Source: Nitrososphaerota archaeon
Lineage (GTDB): Archaea > Thermoproteota > Nitrososphaeria > Nitrososphaerales > Nitrosopumilaceae
Direction: 5' to 3'
Assembly (NCBI GenBank): GCA_028867785.1
Contig: JAGWFS010000002.1
Coordinates: 1-58,835 of the forward strand
DNA: 58,835 bases
In this document: one piece after another, positions 1 through 8,061 of the stretch
How positions within the stretch are numbered: position 1 is the first letter of the stretch
How the letters are laid out: each line of letters begins with the position of its first letter
Notes under the pieces: generated by a model
The model's database searches: none
What the model was told of the DNA's origin: nothing
The model's input: only the letters and a program-made list of their open reading frames with translations
Program-made: the position numbers and the translations under genes

Positions 1-403
1 TTTTAACTGGCTGTCCAACGGAAAGGATAGTTGCTGGCTAAAACTACTCTCCTAAGTTTTTTAACAAGTATTACATTAAATTCTCATTGACTAATCAATT
101 TGCAATTTATCATAATGTTCCAAAAACTCAGACATCAAAATTCATCATATTCATTGTACTGCATACGTAAATCGTGATCCAACGGCAACAAAAAACTCTG
201 ATTGGCACACAGCCCCAGACATGAAATCTGCCATAGTAATCGCTAAACGCTTGGCTAGTATTCATGGAATGAAATGGCGAACTTGCAAATGGTGTAAACC
301 TCATCAACCGTAACTTTACACTCATTTTCTACCATCAAAAAACCAACCGTATCTATACAACTTGTTCTAGTCAATGATTTGACCCTCTAACTATCCAGTG
401 TAC
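1..403. other. Leading stretch without a convincing gene
   Basis: No reading frame here could be supported. The longest plus-strand candidate with an ATG (222-314) would give only about 31 residues. It ends in a C-x2-C pair, but no start codon lies further upstream in its frame. The minus-strand frame across 128-325 lacks protein-like composition. The first 60 bases could carry the tail of a gene lying outside the window, but no frame stands out. Confidence 0.4.
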
Positions 404-796
404 TTATTTGATTCCTGCTTTTTTTGCAAATTTTGCAATCAAGAATATCACTAGTGCGATTATTAGAAAGTCAATTATGGCACCTATGAAATCTCCAACT
501 CCGAAATTCATGCCACTCCCTATGGGTATTGAAACAACTGCTTTTCTCCAATCCCCTCCTGGTACAACTGCGCCCGGGATTGGCATGATCATGTCCTGAA
601 CAAGCGCAGTGACTACCTTGCCAACGGCTGCTCCAAAGATGAACCCTATTGCTAGCCCCAAAACGCCAGCTTTTCCAATGAATTCCTTAAACTCTGCAAT
701 CATACCCTTTGGTGGTTCGGGGGCTGGTGCAGGTTTTGGAGTGACGGCTTCTCGGATTTTTCTCAACTCTTCTATCATGTCGTCTTCTAGAGTCAT
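404..796 (-). CDS. mscL: Large-conductance mechanosensitive channel MscL
   Basis: MscL is an inner-membrane channel that opens under membrane tension and releases small solutes during hypo-osmotic shock. The 130-residue length is normal for the family. The sequence shows a charged, Pro-rich N-terminus (1-35), the amphipathic lead-in FKEFIGKAGVLGLAIG, a first membrane helix (about 43-67), the family pattern GKVVTALVQDMIMP, a short periplasmic loop, a second helix (about 99-121) and a Lys-rich cytoplasmic tail. The start overlaps the stop of the frame-broken gene upstream (ATGA), which suggests the two were once co-transcribed. The Pro-rich N-terminal extension is longer than in typical bacterial MscL. 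Confidence 0.95.
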   Translation of the reverse strand: MTLEDDMIEELRKIREAVTPKPAPAPEPPKGMIAEFKEFIGKAGVLGLAIGFIFGAAVGKVVTALVQDMIMPIPGAVVPGGDWRKAVVSIPIGSGMNFGVGDFIGAIIDFLIIALVIFLIAKFAKKAGIK

Positions 797-1112
797 TTTG
801 ATAAACGGATGGATTCTGTAATATGTCTGTTTGTAGTTTCTGGAGCAAATCTTTCAACACGCGCTTTTGTCGTATCCCTGCTTGTAGTGTGCGTGATTCC
901 TTGATCATCCAGGACCTGCAGTACTGCGGCAGCTTCTCACGCGCGTTCTCACCCACCGGCATCGCGCTTGCCATAAAGTAGGATGCGCTCATCTTCGAAA
1001 TGTCCTTGGTACGATGTCATCAATCTCACAAATCTCCTTTTCCTTCCTGACAAAGTAGATGTAGAGCAGTACGACTTCTGATCTTCTCGTCCAGTGTTTT
1101 TGCATGCGTCAT
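793..1112 (-). pseudogene. Frame-broken small conserved gene directly upstream of mscL
   Basis: Protein-like sequence runs through this stretch but changes frame. A segment with KTLDEKIRS starts at 1112. A second with EVVLLYIYFVRKEKEICEID is in another frame (also open from ATG 1105). A third begins near 1013 with TKDISKMSASYFMASAMPVG. A fourth begins near 924 with VLQVLDDQGITHTTSRDTTK and ends at the TGA (793-795) that overlaps the mscL start codon. Joined, they give a soluble protein of roughly 105 residues. I do not recognise the family. The breaks may be true decay or sequencing indels; retention of sensible sequence in every segment slightly favours recent damage or error. Confidence 0.6.
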
Positions 1113-1308
1113 ATGAAAAAGCCATTCCCATTAGAGGACATTATCTCTCGCACTCTGCATCTGGTCTTTCTTTATGATACGTGATAATCAGAGTCGAACC
1201 TTGGATGTTTCAATTTTATATCTTTTACAGAACTGGCATTCTATCTTGTGACTGGATGCCGTCTGGAATGAGACCTGATTGTAATAAAAAAAGTGATTTG
1301 GTTGTTAG

Positions 1309-2376
1309 CTATTGGTGTGCGTTGACAGTGTAGCTAACCTGGAAAGGTGTTGTGTGTATCGTGTGTACCGCAAGAGCGTTGCCAGAGAACTGCCATGTTC
1401 CCATCGAGTTTCCTGGGTCTACAAAGACTAGACCAAACCATGTCTTTCCATCAATTGTGTATACCATCTGTCCTTTCTTGTCTGCATCGGTTATTGGTAC
1501 TAGAGTAACTAACTGTATTGGTTCTGAAGCAGAGTACGTCAAGACTCCGTGATATGGCTTGTCACTTGGAGGAAGGATCAATGCAAGCTGGTGGCTCGCG
1601 TGTCCTTGTCCTGGGTCCTGAATTGACGTGAGTGTTCCGCTCTTGACAGTATCGGACGGATCTGACTCTGTGTAGCTTACTGAATAGGTTGCCGTGAAAG
1701 GCGTTGGGAACGAATAGTGCAGTGCCAAGGCATTGCCAGTAAAGTAAAAGCTGCCTGTTGTCTGGTTCAAGTCTACCAGAGTGAGTGCAAACTTTGTCGT
1801 TCCGTCAGTTGTCCAAATTGGTTGTCCCTTGTCGTCCCCGGCATTGAGAGGTCCTGTTAGCTCAACTACCTGCATTGGCTCCGACGACGTCCATGATATG
1901 ACGCCGCTGTATATCTTGCCATTGTCTGGAGGCAGAATCACTGCAAGCTGGTGGGTTGAATGTCCCTGACCTGGGTCCTGCACCGAAGTGATGGTGCCAT
2001 CCTTTGACGTCCAAGTGGATGTCATTGCTGGCATTGTAGTTGTTGGTGCTGGTGTGATTGATGTTGTGGGGGCTGGAGGTGTAGTACTAGGTGCCGTGTT
2101 GCTGACTGGCGTCTTTGGGGGAATTGGTGTGTTAGCCACTGATTTGTTGGACATTTGTGCAGCGTTTAGCTGTTCCTGCAGCTTGTCCCATTCACCCGGG
2201 GCGCACAAGTGATCGCCACAGACCTTGGTATTTCCGGTTCTTACTGTCAAGTGGTTGTCGTTTATGTATGAAAAGTCTCTCTGAATCAATGCATTTGATA
2301 CAGGAATTGTGGTCACTGTAGCAGATGCTATCAGAACTGTCGTTAACAGCAGTACCGCCGGTAACTTGTTTGACAT
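1309..2376 (-). CDS. Secreted protein with a duplicated beta-type domain
   Basis: I chose the ATG at 2376 because it begins a clean signal peptide (MSNKLPAVLLLTTVLIASAT); the frame stays open upstream to 2496 without a better start. After an N-terminal segment with two Cys, a Thr/Pro/Ala-rich linker (about 80-120 of the mature numbering) leads into two copies of a domain of roughly 115 residues. Each copy contains SVQDPGQGH or SIQDPGQGH, then HQLA(V/L)ILPP, an SEP motif, a KG(Q)-type segment, and a GNALA(L/V)H strand near its end. I do not recognise the domain. The protein is probably extracellular. No transmembrane anchor or PEFG tail is visible, so it may be released or held by partners. 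Confidence 0.75.
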   Translation of the reverse strand: MSNKLPAVLLLTTVLIASATVTTIPVSNALIQRDFSYINDNHLTVRTGNTKVCGDHLCAPGEWDKLQEQLNAAQMSNKSVANTPIPPKTPVSNTAPSTTPPAPTTSITPAPTTTMPAMTSTWTSKDGTITSVQDPGQGHSTHQLAVILPPDNGKIYSGVISWTSSEPMQVVELTGPLNAGDDKGQPIWTTDGTTKFALTLVDLNQTTGSFYFTGNALALHYSFPTPFTATYSVSYTESDPSDTVKSGTLTSIQDPGQGHASHQLALILPPSDKPYHGVLTYSASEPIQLVTLVPITDADKKGQMVYTIDGKTWFGLVFVDPGNSMGTWQFSGNALAVHTIHTTPFQVSYTVNAHQ

Positions 2377-2585
2377 TGGCTTGGCTACCGTGCTGTGAAA
2401 TAAAAGAGTTGCGAAATTTTTAAAATTCTTTGTCTTGATAGTGTATGCAACGGTAAAATAGACGGGCATCTGGTGTTGTCCGGCAAGGAACAGCACCCGG
2501 TGCTAAAATGTTGCTCTTGCATTCGTTTGTATACAATGGCATATGCACAAATTGATTCTGAACTGCTTGCAATGCAAAAAATCAA

Positions 2586-3953
2586 TCAGAATTTTTGGGG
2601 TAGTTTTTTGGAAATTGTCTGGGCCGATATCATCAGTACAAAGACTGCGCCAAGAACTGTGGCAGCAAGCGGAAATTCCTGTATGGCAGATGGTCTGACA
2701 ACTGTTGTTGAAAACTCGGCATTTGCAAAAGTGTTGCCGCCAAGATTCTCAAATGATATAGTTATGGGTCCTGCATAACTGGGTGGAAATAAGACATTGA
2801 CCTTGCTTTCCAAGCTAGATATGTTTCCGTGTAAATGAAAAATAGCCCCGTTTGTATCATTGAATACTGCAAAACCATAGGGAATGGGATTCATTGTGCT
2901 GTTTGGGCGATATGGATCTATTGCTTTAAAATTAAATTGCGCTGACGATCCCTCTGCTATGGTAGGCGGGTTCCAGCTCAGTGCTATCTCGTACTGGGCA
3001 TTTCTGGTAAAGTGAACCACTGGAAATGCAGTGTCATTGCTTGGCATTATGGAGAAATCCATCTGCGATCCGGGATTTTCTTGTTGGGAGTAGAGGCTTG
3101 ACACGTCTTGTCTGAATAAAATCAGGTGTACAATCCTGTATGCATCCATGGAATAGTCATCAATTGAGATAAGCTTATCAGGTATCTTGATGTTGTTGAC
3201 ATAGGCATCATACTTTGTCACTACAAAATCACCCAGAGTCCTCGGAATCCTGATCTCCTGGTGTACAACTGTTAGCTGTTTTATGTTCTGAGCCGACCAG
3301 TCAAAAGGCATGGAAAAGTTGATGGATTTTTTCGCCTGGTCATAACGGATGTCGTGCAGCTGGTCATAGTATGCGACGATTTGCACCCGGTTTGTTCCAT
3401 AGTTTGGGTCATTTATTGTGAGGTTGTCGTATTCCGGTATTGATATTCCTGCGCCATAGGATCCGTATACTTTGTTGCCGTACGAGTTCATGGTAAGCAC
3501 ATCTATCTTGAATCTGTAGAGCCCGCCTGAGTTAAAGACAGGGCCTCTTATCTCGTAATACCCACTGTTCTGGTCTGAGAAATTTCCCGGTACGTTCCCT
3601 GTCTCGTTGTATGTTGTGACACCGGAATCTTGCGGATGGAAAAGCAGGACAAAGTTTCCGCTGTCGCTTTGAAACGTATGATCAAAGACAACATTCTGGC
3701 CCTTGAGGGCGGAGATTGCCAGCGTCGCATATGGTATTGGATGCAGCGTTTTTGCGTCCATCAAAATGACATTTAGCTGCGTTCCGGTGTTGTTCTCAGT
3801 TGAGATAGGCAGGGTTCCAACAGACAGGGTCACGTTGACGTTTTGTATATCTTCTGGTGCAAGTGTCTCGCTTGCCAGCCCGTCTGCATAGGCTCTTGAA
3901 ACAAGAAACAGTAAAGACACGAGGACTAGCGCTAGAAGAAATACTGCATTCAC
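2586..3953 (-). CDS. Surface protein with variant PEF-type C-terminal tail
   Basis: A GTG start gives an immediate signal peptide (NAVFLLALVLVSLLFLVSRAYA). The roughly 400-residue body is rich in Asn, Ser, Tyr and beta-forming residues, with several N-x-S/T sequons, and looks like tandem Ig-like extracellular domains. The end carries EFPLAATVLG, a hydrophobic stretch and a basic KKLPQKF tail. That is the layout of the archaeosortase-type PEFG tail found on other proteins in this window, with EFP replacing PEFG. I infer a membrane- or sortase-anchored surface protein of unknown role. Confidence 0.75.
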   Translation of the reverse strand: MNAVFLLALVLVSLLFLVSRAYADGLASETLAPEDIQNVNVTLSVGTLPISTENNTGTQLNVILMDAKTLHPIPYATLAISALKGQNVVFDHTFQSDSGNFVLLFHPQDSGVTTYNETGNVPGNFSDQNSGYYEIRGPVFNSGGLYRFKIDVLTMNSYGNKVYGSYGAGISIPEYDNLTINDPNYGTNRVQIVAYYDQLHDIRYDQAKKSINFSMPFDWSAQNIKQLTVVHQEIRIPRTLGDFVVTKYDAYVNNIKIPDKLISIDDYSMDAYRIVHLILFRQDVSSLYSQQENPGSQMDFSIMPSNDTAFPVVHFTRNAQYEIALSWNPPTIAEGSSAQFNFKAIDPYRPNSTMNPIPYGFAVFNDTNGAIFHLHGNISSLESKVNVLFPPSYAGPITISFENLGGNTFANAEFSTTVVRPSAIQEFPLAATVLGAVFVLMISAQTISKKLPQKF

Positions 3954-4025
3954 AGTTCACCTAGGTAACAGATGTCTTAAAATTAATTTGGATTTGCAAG
4001 GAACTGACTGCATTATCTGCATGTA

Positions 4026-4526
4026 GTGCTGTATTATTGGTTAATGCATAATCAACTAATCATCGCTAGGCACGACTCGGCACGAACCCGATCAGCAAAT
4101 AATAGACGTACCAATAGTAAAAGACTAAAGGGAATAAAACACTACAAGGCATGGTGCAGGTTGTCAGGCAGAATAAAAATTGAAGGAAACAGTCTCGTTT
4201 TTGAGATTCACGGCGTGGACATGATCTTGGCAGTAAGAAAAACAATAACCGTGCCTCTAAGTCATGTTGTCTCTGTCTCAACTGACAATGTATCTTGGGG
4301 AGTGTTTGAACAAATGAAGGTTGCAGGAGCGGGAATACCGGGTGTTGTCAAGGACGGAACGTATCTCTCAAGGGACGGGCTGGTATTCTTTGAGATGCAT
4401 CATCCTGAAAAATGCATAACCGTATCACTGAACCACGAGTCCTACAAGAAGATAATCTTTGAAGTGGAAGACAAGGACAATGCGGCTAAAATGATAAACG
4501 ATGCCATGGGAAAGAATCAAAGCTAA
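4026..4526 (+). CDS. PH-like domain protein
   Basis: Residues from about 46 to 160 form a beta-rich domain ending in a C-terminal helix (EVEDKDNAAKMINDAM), resembling bacterial/archaeal PH-like domains: GRIKIEGNSLVFEIHG, then IPGVVKDGTYLSRDG. Such domains are small binding or scaffolding modules and the ligand is unknown. The first 45 residues are very basic and not domain-like, so translation may really begin at an in-frame TTG at 4161 (MSGRIKIEG...). No signal peptide or membrane helix is present. Confidence 0.65.
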   Translation: MLYYWLMHNQLIIARHDSARTRSANNRRTNSKRLKGIKHYKAWCRLSGRIKIEGNSLVFEIHGVDMILAVRKTITVPLSHVVSVSTDNVSWGVFEQMKVAGAGIPGVVKDGTYLSRDGLVFFEMHHPEKCITVSLNHESYKKIIFEVEDKDNAAKMINDAMGKNQS

Positions 4527-4553
4527 AATCAAAGCTGGTACATTGTAATATGA

Positions 4554-4853
4554 TTGAAGTTTGAAGAATTTTGGAGTCTCTTGGCGCGGGAGCTTGCAGG
4601 GCCAAAACAGTTTGCAACCCAGTCAAAGCCGTTTTTTGCAAAATATTCGGGCGGGAGGATAATTGTCACGACGTCAGACGGCTCTCTGTGGACAATAGAC
4701 CGCTCTACGATGCGGCAAATCTGGACTAAAGCCCTCTCGTTACACGAGTCCATGCGGTTCAATCATGCAAGTTATAACCATGACAACATACGGACCTCGT
4801 CATACATCCTGTCCATGATGAAAAGCTTTTTGGCAGAAAAGCAGATGGAATGA
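4554..4853 (+). CDS. Conserved-type hypothetical protein, 99 aa
   Basis: A TTG start gives MKFEEFWSLLARELAG. The protein is soluble, mixed alpha/beta, with strands around GGRIIVTTSDGSLWTIDRS and a C-terminal helix. It follows the PH-like gene by about 27 bases in the same direction and could share its transcript. I do not recognise a family. Coding is supported by sensible composition and by the unconvincing alternative frame on the other strand (4529-4762). Confidence 0.6.
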   Translation: MKFEEFWSLLARELAGPKQFATQSKPFFAKYSGGRIIVTTSDGSLWTIDRSTMRQIWTKALSLHESMRFNHASYNHDNIRTSSYILSMMKSFLAEKQME

Positions 4854-4919
4854 TCCTCTGACAAATTAGCAAAAATGCATGTGCTGTCTTGTGACATCCC
4901 AGCATGATATTCTCAAGCG

Positions 4920-5912
4920 TCAAGATTGAATTTTAGGATAGGCTCTTAGGTGTCTTGGCAGGACAAGCGTAACGGTGGTTGGGTTGTTCGTAATCGATAT
5001 GGTCCCGCCGTGCTGTTCTATTATGTTCTTACAGCTTGGCAGACCAAGGCCTGTGCCATACTGCTTTGTGGTAAAAAGGGGTTCGAATATTCTGGGCAGC
5101 AAGCCTTCTGGAATTCCAGGTCCTGAGTCCTGCACCTGTATCTCTATCTTGTCTTCTACATCTTTCTCATTGAATCTTATTGTAATTCCACCGTCATTGC
5201 CTCCTATGGCGTGTATCGCATTGGTAATCAGGTTGTTGAATAACACTTCTATCTTTGCCGAGTCGAACTCAAACATGACGTCGTTTTGGGGGATTTTCAT
5301 TTTTATGTTATTGGGTATGTGGACCGTATCGATTGTTCTGTGAATTACCAATAGCAGAGAGTTGTTTTCAAGTCTCAAGGACTGTGTCCTTGCAAAGTTC
5401 ACAATGTCCTCTATCATTATATTTATGGAAGACGATGCACGACTCATCTTTGCTAGATATTCGGCCATTTCATTGCTCATGCTGTCCTTCCATCTCATGT
5501 TCATGATATCTATTGAATTTCGGATTATACTCAACGGGTTTCTAAGGTCGTGGCTTATGCGTGAGCTCATCTCTCCCAAGATCTGAAGCTTTTCAGTCTT
5601 CAATATCTTGTCTGTTTTTATTTGCTGTACCTCGGTAATGAATTCACACTTGAGCCCGGCGTTTTCATGATGTCTCCATATTGATTCCTCGCTTGGAGCT
5701 TCTAGTATGCAATATAGCTTGTCTTCTTTTTTGTTATAAAATAGCTCTACATGAGTAACCCCAAAACTGTCTGCGGGGGAATTTACCAGTTTTTCCAGTC
5801 TGTCTGGTGTAAGATCCTTCATTTTGTGGCCGTCTATGAATGTGGGCAAAGCAGCTTCGATGTCTGTCTTTCCAGATAAAAAGATATCAGAAATACAAAG
5901 GAAAATTCCCAC
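4920..5912 (-). CDS. Soluble histidine kinase with N-terminal DUF4242-like domain
   Basis: Residues about 20-95 resemble the DUF4242 / nickel-binding SCO4226 fold (TFIDGHKMK, DSFGVTHVELFYN, DKLYCILEAPSEE). Residues about 105-180 are a HisKA domain with phospho-acceptor His121 in SRISHDLRNPLS. The ATPase domain shows the N-box (LFNNLITNAIHA, Asn231), G1 (DSGPGIP, 262-268), F-box (IFEPLFTTK) and G2 (GTGLGL, 286-291). No membrane helix is present, so it senses a cytoplasmic cue, perhaps a metal or small ligand. The start is GTG. No receiver-domain partner lies in the window. Two small genes sit just upstream in the same direction. Confidence 0.88.
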   Translation of the reverse strand: MGIFLCISDIFLSGKTDIEAALPTFIDGHKMKDLTPDRLEKLVNSPADSFGVTHVELFYNKKEDKLYCILEAPSEESIWRHHENAGLKCEFITEVQQIKTDKILKTEKLQILGEMSSRISHDLRNPLSIIRNSIDIMNMRWKDSMSNEMAEYLAKMSRASSSINIMIEDIVNFARTQSLRLENNSLLLVIHRTIDTVHIPNNIKMKIPQNDVMFEFDSAKIEVLFNNLITNAIHAIGGNDGGITIRFNEKDVEDKIEIQVQDSGPGIPEGLLPRIFEPLFTTKQYGTGLGLPSCKNIIEQHGGTISITNNPTTVTLVLPRHLRAYPKIQS

Positions 5913-5939
5913 TAGAATTTGTGTTAAACGAATCTGAGG

Positions 5940-6158
5940 CTATGACGCATTTTTTATCCCGGTTGTTTCTTTTTTGAATATGGCAATCTGGACAAGTTCC
6001 CGAAACATCATGTCTGCTGTTGCAAGACTGGAATACAGTTCCAATACTTGGTTGTAATCCATGCTTGCCTTGTCTGGCATCTTGCCAAGCGGTGCCAGTA
6101 TGTCTCCTATGAACTTCCACATCTTTTCAAGTGTGGGTTTTGACTGGTCTTGCGTCAT
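5940..6158 (-). CDS. Small helical protein upstream of the histidine kinase
   Basis: The 72-residue product (MTQDQSKPTLEKMWKFIGDI...) is predicted helical and soluble, with no Cys or signal peptide. Its ATG overlaps the TGA of the 52-residue gene upstream (ATGA). The histidine kinase follows after 27 bases, so the three probably form one transcript. I do not recognise the family. A partner or regulator of the kinase is a guess based only on position. Confidence 0.6.
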   Translation of the reverse strand: MTQDQSKPTLEKMWKFIGDILAPLGKMPDKASMDYNQVLELYSSLATADMMFRELVQIAIFKKETTGIKNAS

Positions 6159-6313
6159 GATCTCTTGTACTTCCGGTGATGACTAAGAAGCAAGTCCAGA
6201 AACGTACTGTTGTCAAGAGTACTGTCTTTTTTCTTTGCGTCTCTAACAGCTTTTTTGAACTGTTCGTAAGATTCGTTTTTTACTGTAATGCTTTTGTATT
6301 CCTTTCTTGGCAC
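6155..6313 (-). CDS. Ribbon-helix-helix-like mini-protein, 52 aa
   Basis: A GTG start gives MPRKEYKSITVKNESYEQF, followed by a Lys-rich helix and STFLDLLLSHHRK. The layout (short basic strand KSITVKNE, then two helices) fits a ribbon-helix-helix DNA-binding protein, a fold common in small archaeal regulators. The stop overlaps the start of the 72-residue gene, and the histidine kinase follows, so it may be the DNA-binding member of this little cluster. The call rests on pattern alone. Confidence 0.55.
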   Translation of the reverse strand: MPRKEYKSITVKNESYEQFKKAVRDAKKKDSTLDNSTFLDLLLSHHRKYKRS

Positions 6314-6751
6314 AAGTGTATTTGTCCGGTACGTTGATAAACTGTTGGTGTGTGTTTTCTGGAAATGATCGCAATGATTTCCCTATTTGTGGGAATAAAT
6401 GTATTTCTGGAGAATGACGTTGTTTCAATAGATCAAGAAACCTTGTGTTTTACAAGGTCTATTGTAAACTCGTCTATTGCCTTGCATGTGTCATTTGATG
6501 TCCTTCTGATTGGCATTGTATCGTACTATCATGTTATGAAATTCTTAGTACTTGAACAGCATGAATCAGTAACGGTCAGAACAATGCATCACTAGAATGA
6601 GGTTATCTGCGTTTGATATCTTTGTGTTGGTCTTTTGGATCCACGAAAACGCATTTTGATCTTTAAAAATCTGCAAATAGCGGTAAAAAAATTAACTCAA
6701 GTTGTATACTGGGTTAAACTTGTCTGTTTGTCTGTTCATCGTCTTTAATGT
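6314..6751. other. Intergenic stretch, possible decayed or tiny genes
   Basis: Nothing here is secure. On the plus strand a frame from GTG 6350 (or ATG 6365) to 6595 would give a small, partly hydrophobic protein. On the minus strand a 27-codon frame near 6522-6439 (MPIRRTSNDTCKAIDEF...) looks protein-like but stops early, and sensible residues continue in another frame, hinting at a decayed gene. The last 100 bases before 6752 should hold the sugar dehydrogenase promoter; ttgtatactggg near 6703-6714 is a possible TATA element but lies somewhat far from the start. Confidence 0.3.
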
Positions 6752-8017
6752 ATGAAGTTGAAAGGTCACCTGGTACTACTTCTGGTTCCACTGTTGCTGC
6801 TTTCTCCGGCCTTTGCAATGCCGTCGATTAACGATAACAGCTTGGTTGTACAAAAATATGTTTCAGGAATATGCTGTGGGCCCACAACGATGGCATTTAT
6901 GGGAAACGACGACATGTTTGTACTTGAAAAAACCTCGGGAGAGGTGCATGTCATCAGAGACGGGGCTTTCCAAGGCATCCCGGTGTTAAAAGAAAATGTA
7001 ACAACGGGAGATGATCAGGGAATGCTTGGGATAGACGTGGTCGGCAGCAAGGTCTACCTGTACTTCACAGAATCTTCCAAACCAGGCGGCCCAGCACTTG
7101 GTAATCGCGTCTACAGCTACGACTGGGATGGACAAAATCTAGTGAACAAGACTCTTGTAAAGAAGATGCCAAGTTTTGAAAATTACCACATTGGAGGAGT
7201 GATGACTACAGACCTGAATGGCTCCGTCTATCTGGTGGTAGGCGACAACGGCAGGGTTGAAGAACAAAAGGCAGGAGTACTTGAGAACAATGCTACAGGT
7301 GAGCCAGATGATACGGGGGTAATAGTGCGTATTGTCCCGCCTGGTCCGTACTATGCAATAGGAATTCGAAATAGTTTTGGGCTTACAGTAGATCCTGTGA
7401 CGGGGCGTCTCTGGGATACCGAAAATGGCCCAGACCATGGAGATGAAGTCAACCTGGTGACGCCAAACTTTAACAGCGGATGGGGCATAGTTGCAGGGAA
7501 GGCAAATGTAACCCAGCTGGCAGAGATACCGCACTATCAAAATTATACTTATCATGATCCGCAATTTACATGGGAAAAGCCTGTTGCACCTACCGGGATA
7601 TCCTTTGTTGATTCGGATAAATTCCCAAACTACAAGAACAGTGTATTTGTAGGCGACTGCAATTATGGCAATCTGTACAATTTTGAACTAGACAAGAACA
7701 GAGACGGTTTTGTGTTCAAGACTCCGCAGCTGCAGGACAACGTTGCAAACATTGGCGACCCTCTGAACGAGACAATACTTGGCACGGGATTTGGATGTCT
7801 GACAGACATCAAGGTGGGACCTGACGGACTTGTCTACATCGTGTCTTATACCGACGGGGACATCTATAGGATAGTTCCAAAGCAGTATGCAGAGTCGTCC
7901 GACCCTGTCAATTACTACCAATATCTGATATATATGATCCCAGCAGCCGGTGCGGCATTGCTTGTTGCATATTTTAAATCCAAGAAAAAACCTGTTGCGT
8001 CAAACAAAACTACATGA
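6752..8017 (+). CDS. Membrane-anchored PQQ-type sugar dehydrogenase (GSDH family)
   Basis: Members of the glucose/sorbosone dehydrogenase family oxidise aldoses on the outside of the membrane using PQQ. A signal peptide (1-22) is followed by a six-bladed propeller with family landmarks: EKTSGEVHVIRDG, GDDQGMLGIDV, GDNG, FGLTVDPVTGRLWDTENGPDHGDEVN (quoted here in part), and KVGPDGLVYIVSYTDGDIYRI near the end. Most soluble family members stop there. This one adds a membrane helix (about 390-410) and a Lys-rich tail, so it is tethered. The substrate cannot be read from the sequence. If PQQ is not made by the host, the cofactor may be scavenged or absent. Confidence 0.85.
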   Translation: MKLKGHLVLLLVPLLLLSPAFAMPSINDNSLVVQKYVSGICCGPTTMAFMGNDDMFVLEKTSGEVHVIRDGAFQGIPVLKENVTTGDDQGMLGIDVVGSKVYLYFTESSKPGGPALGNRVYSYDWDGQNLVNKTLVKKMPSFENYHIGGVMTTDLNGSVYLVVGDNGRVEEQKAGVLENNATGEPDDTGVIVRIVPPGPYYAIGIRNSFGLTVDPVTGRLWDTENGPDHGDEVNLVTPNFNSGWGIVAGKANVTQLAEIPHYQNYTYHDPQFTWEKPVAPTGISFVDSDKFPNYKNSVFVGDCNYGNLYNFELDKNRDGFVFKTPQLQDNVANIGDPLNETILGTGFGCLTDIKVGPDGLVYIVSYTDGDIYRIVPKQYAESSDPVNYYQYLIYMIPAAGAALLVAYFKSKKKPVASNKTT

Positions 8018-8061
8018 TTTTAAAATAAAATCATACCGGGGCTTTGCCTTTACGCAGATAA

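Noticed and set aside
687-992. 101-codon minus-strand frame overlapping mscL
   Set aside because: Only its first third is protein-like and it belongs to the frame-broken gene; the remainder is out of frame with both that gene and mscL.
1185-1205. tRNA T-arm-like ggttcgac on the minus strand
   Set aside because: The flanking stem does not pair and no acceptor, D or anticodon arm can be drawn.
6350-6595. Plus-strand frame of 81 codons with hydrophobic parts
   Set aside because: No promoter or family pattern; the opposite strand shows competing protein-like fragments, so it was left as an uncertain note only.
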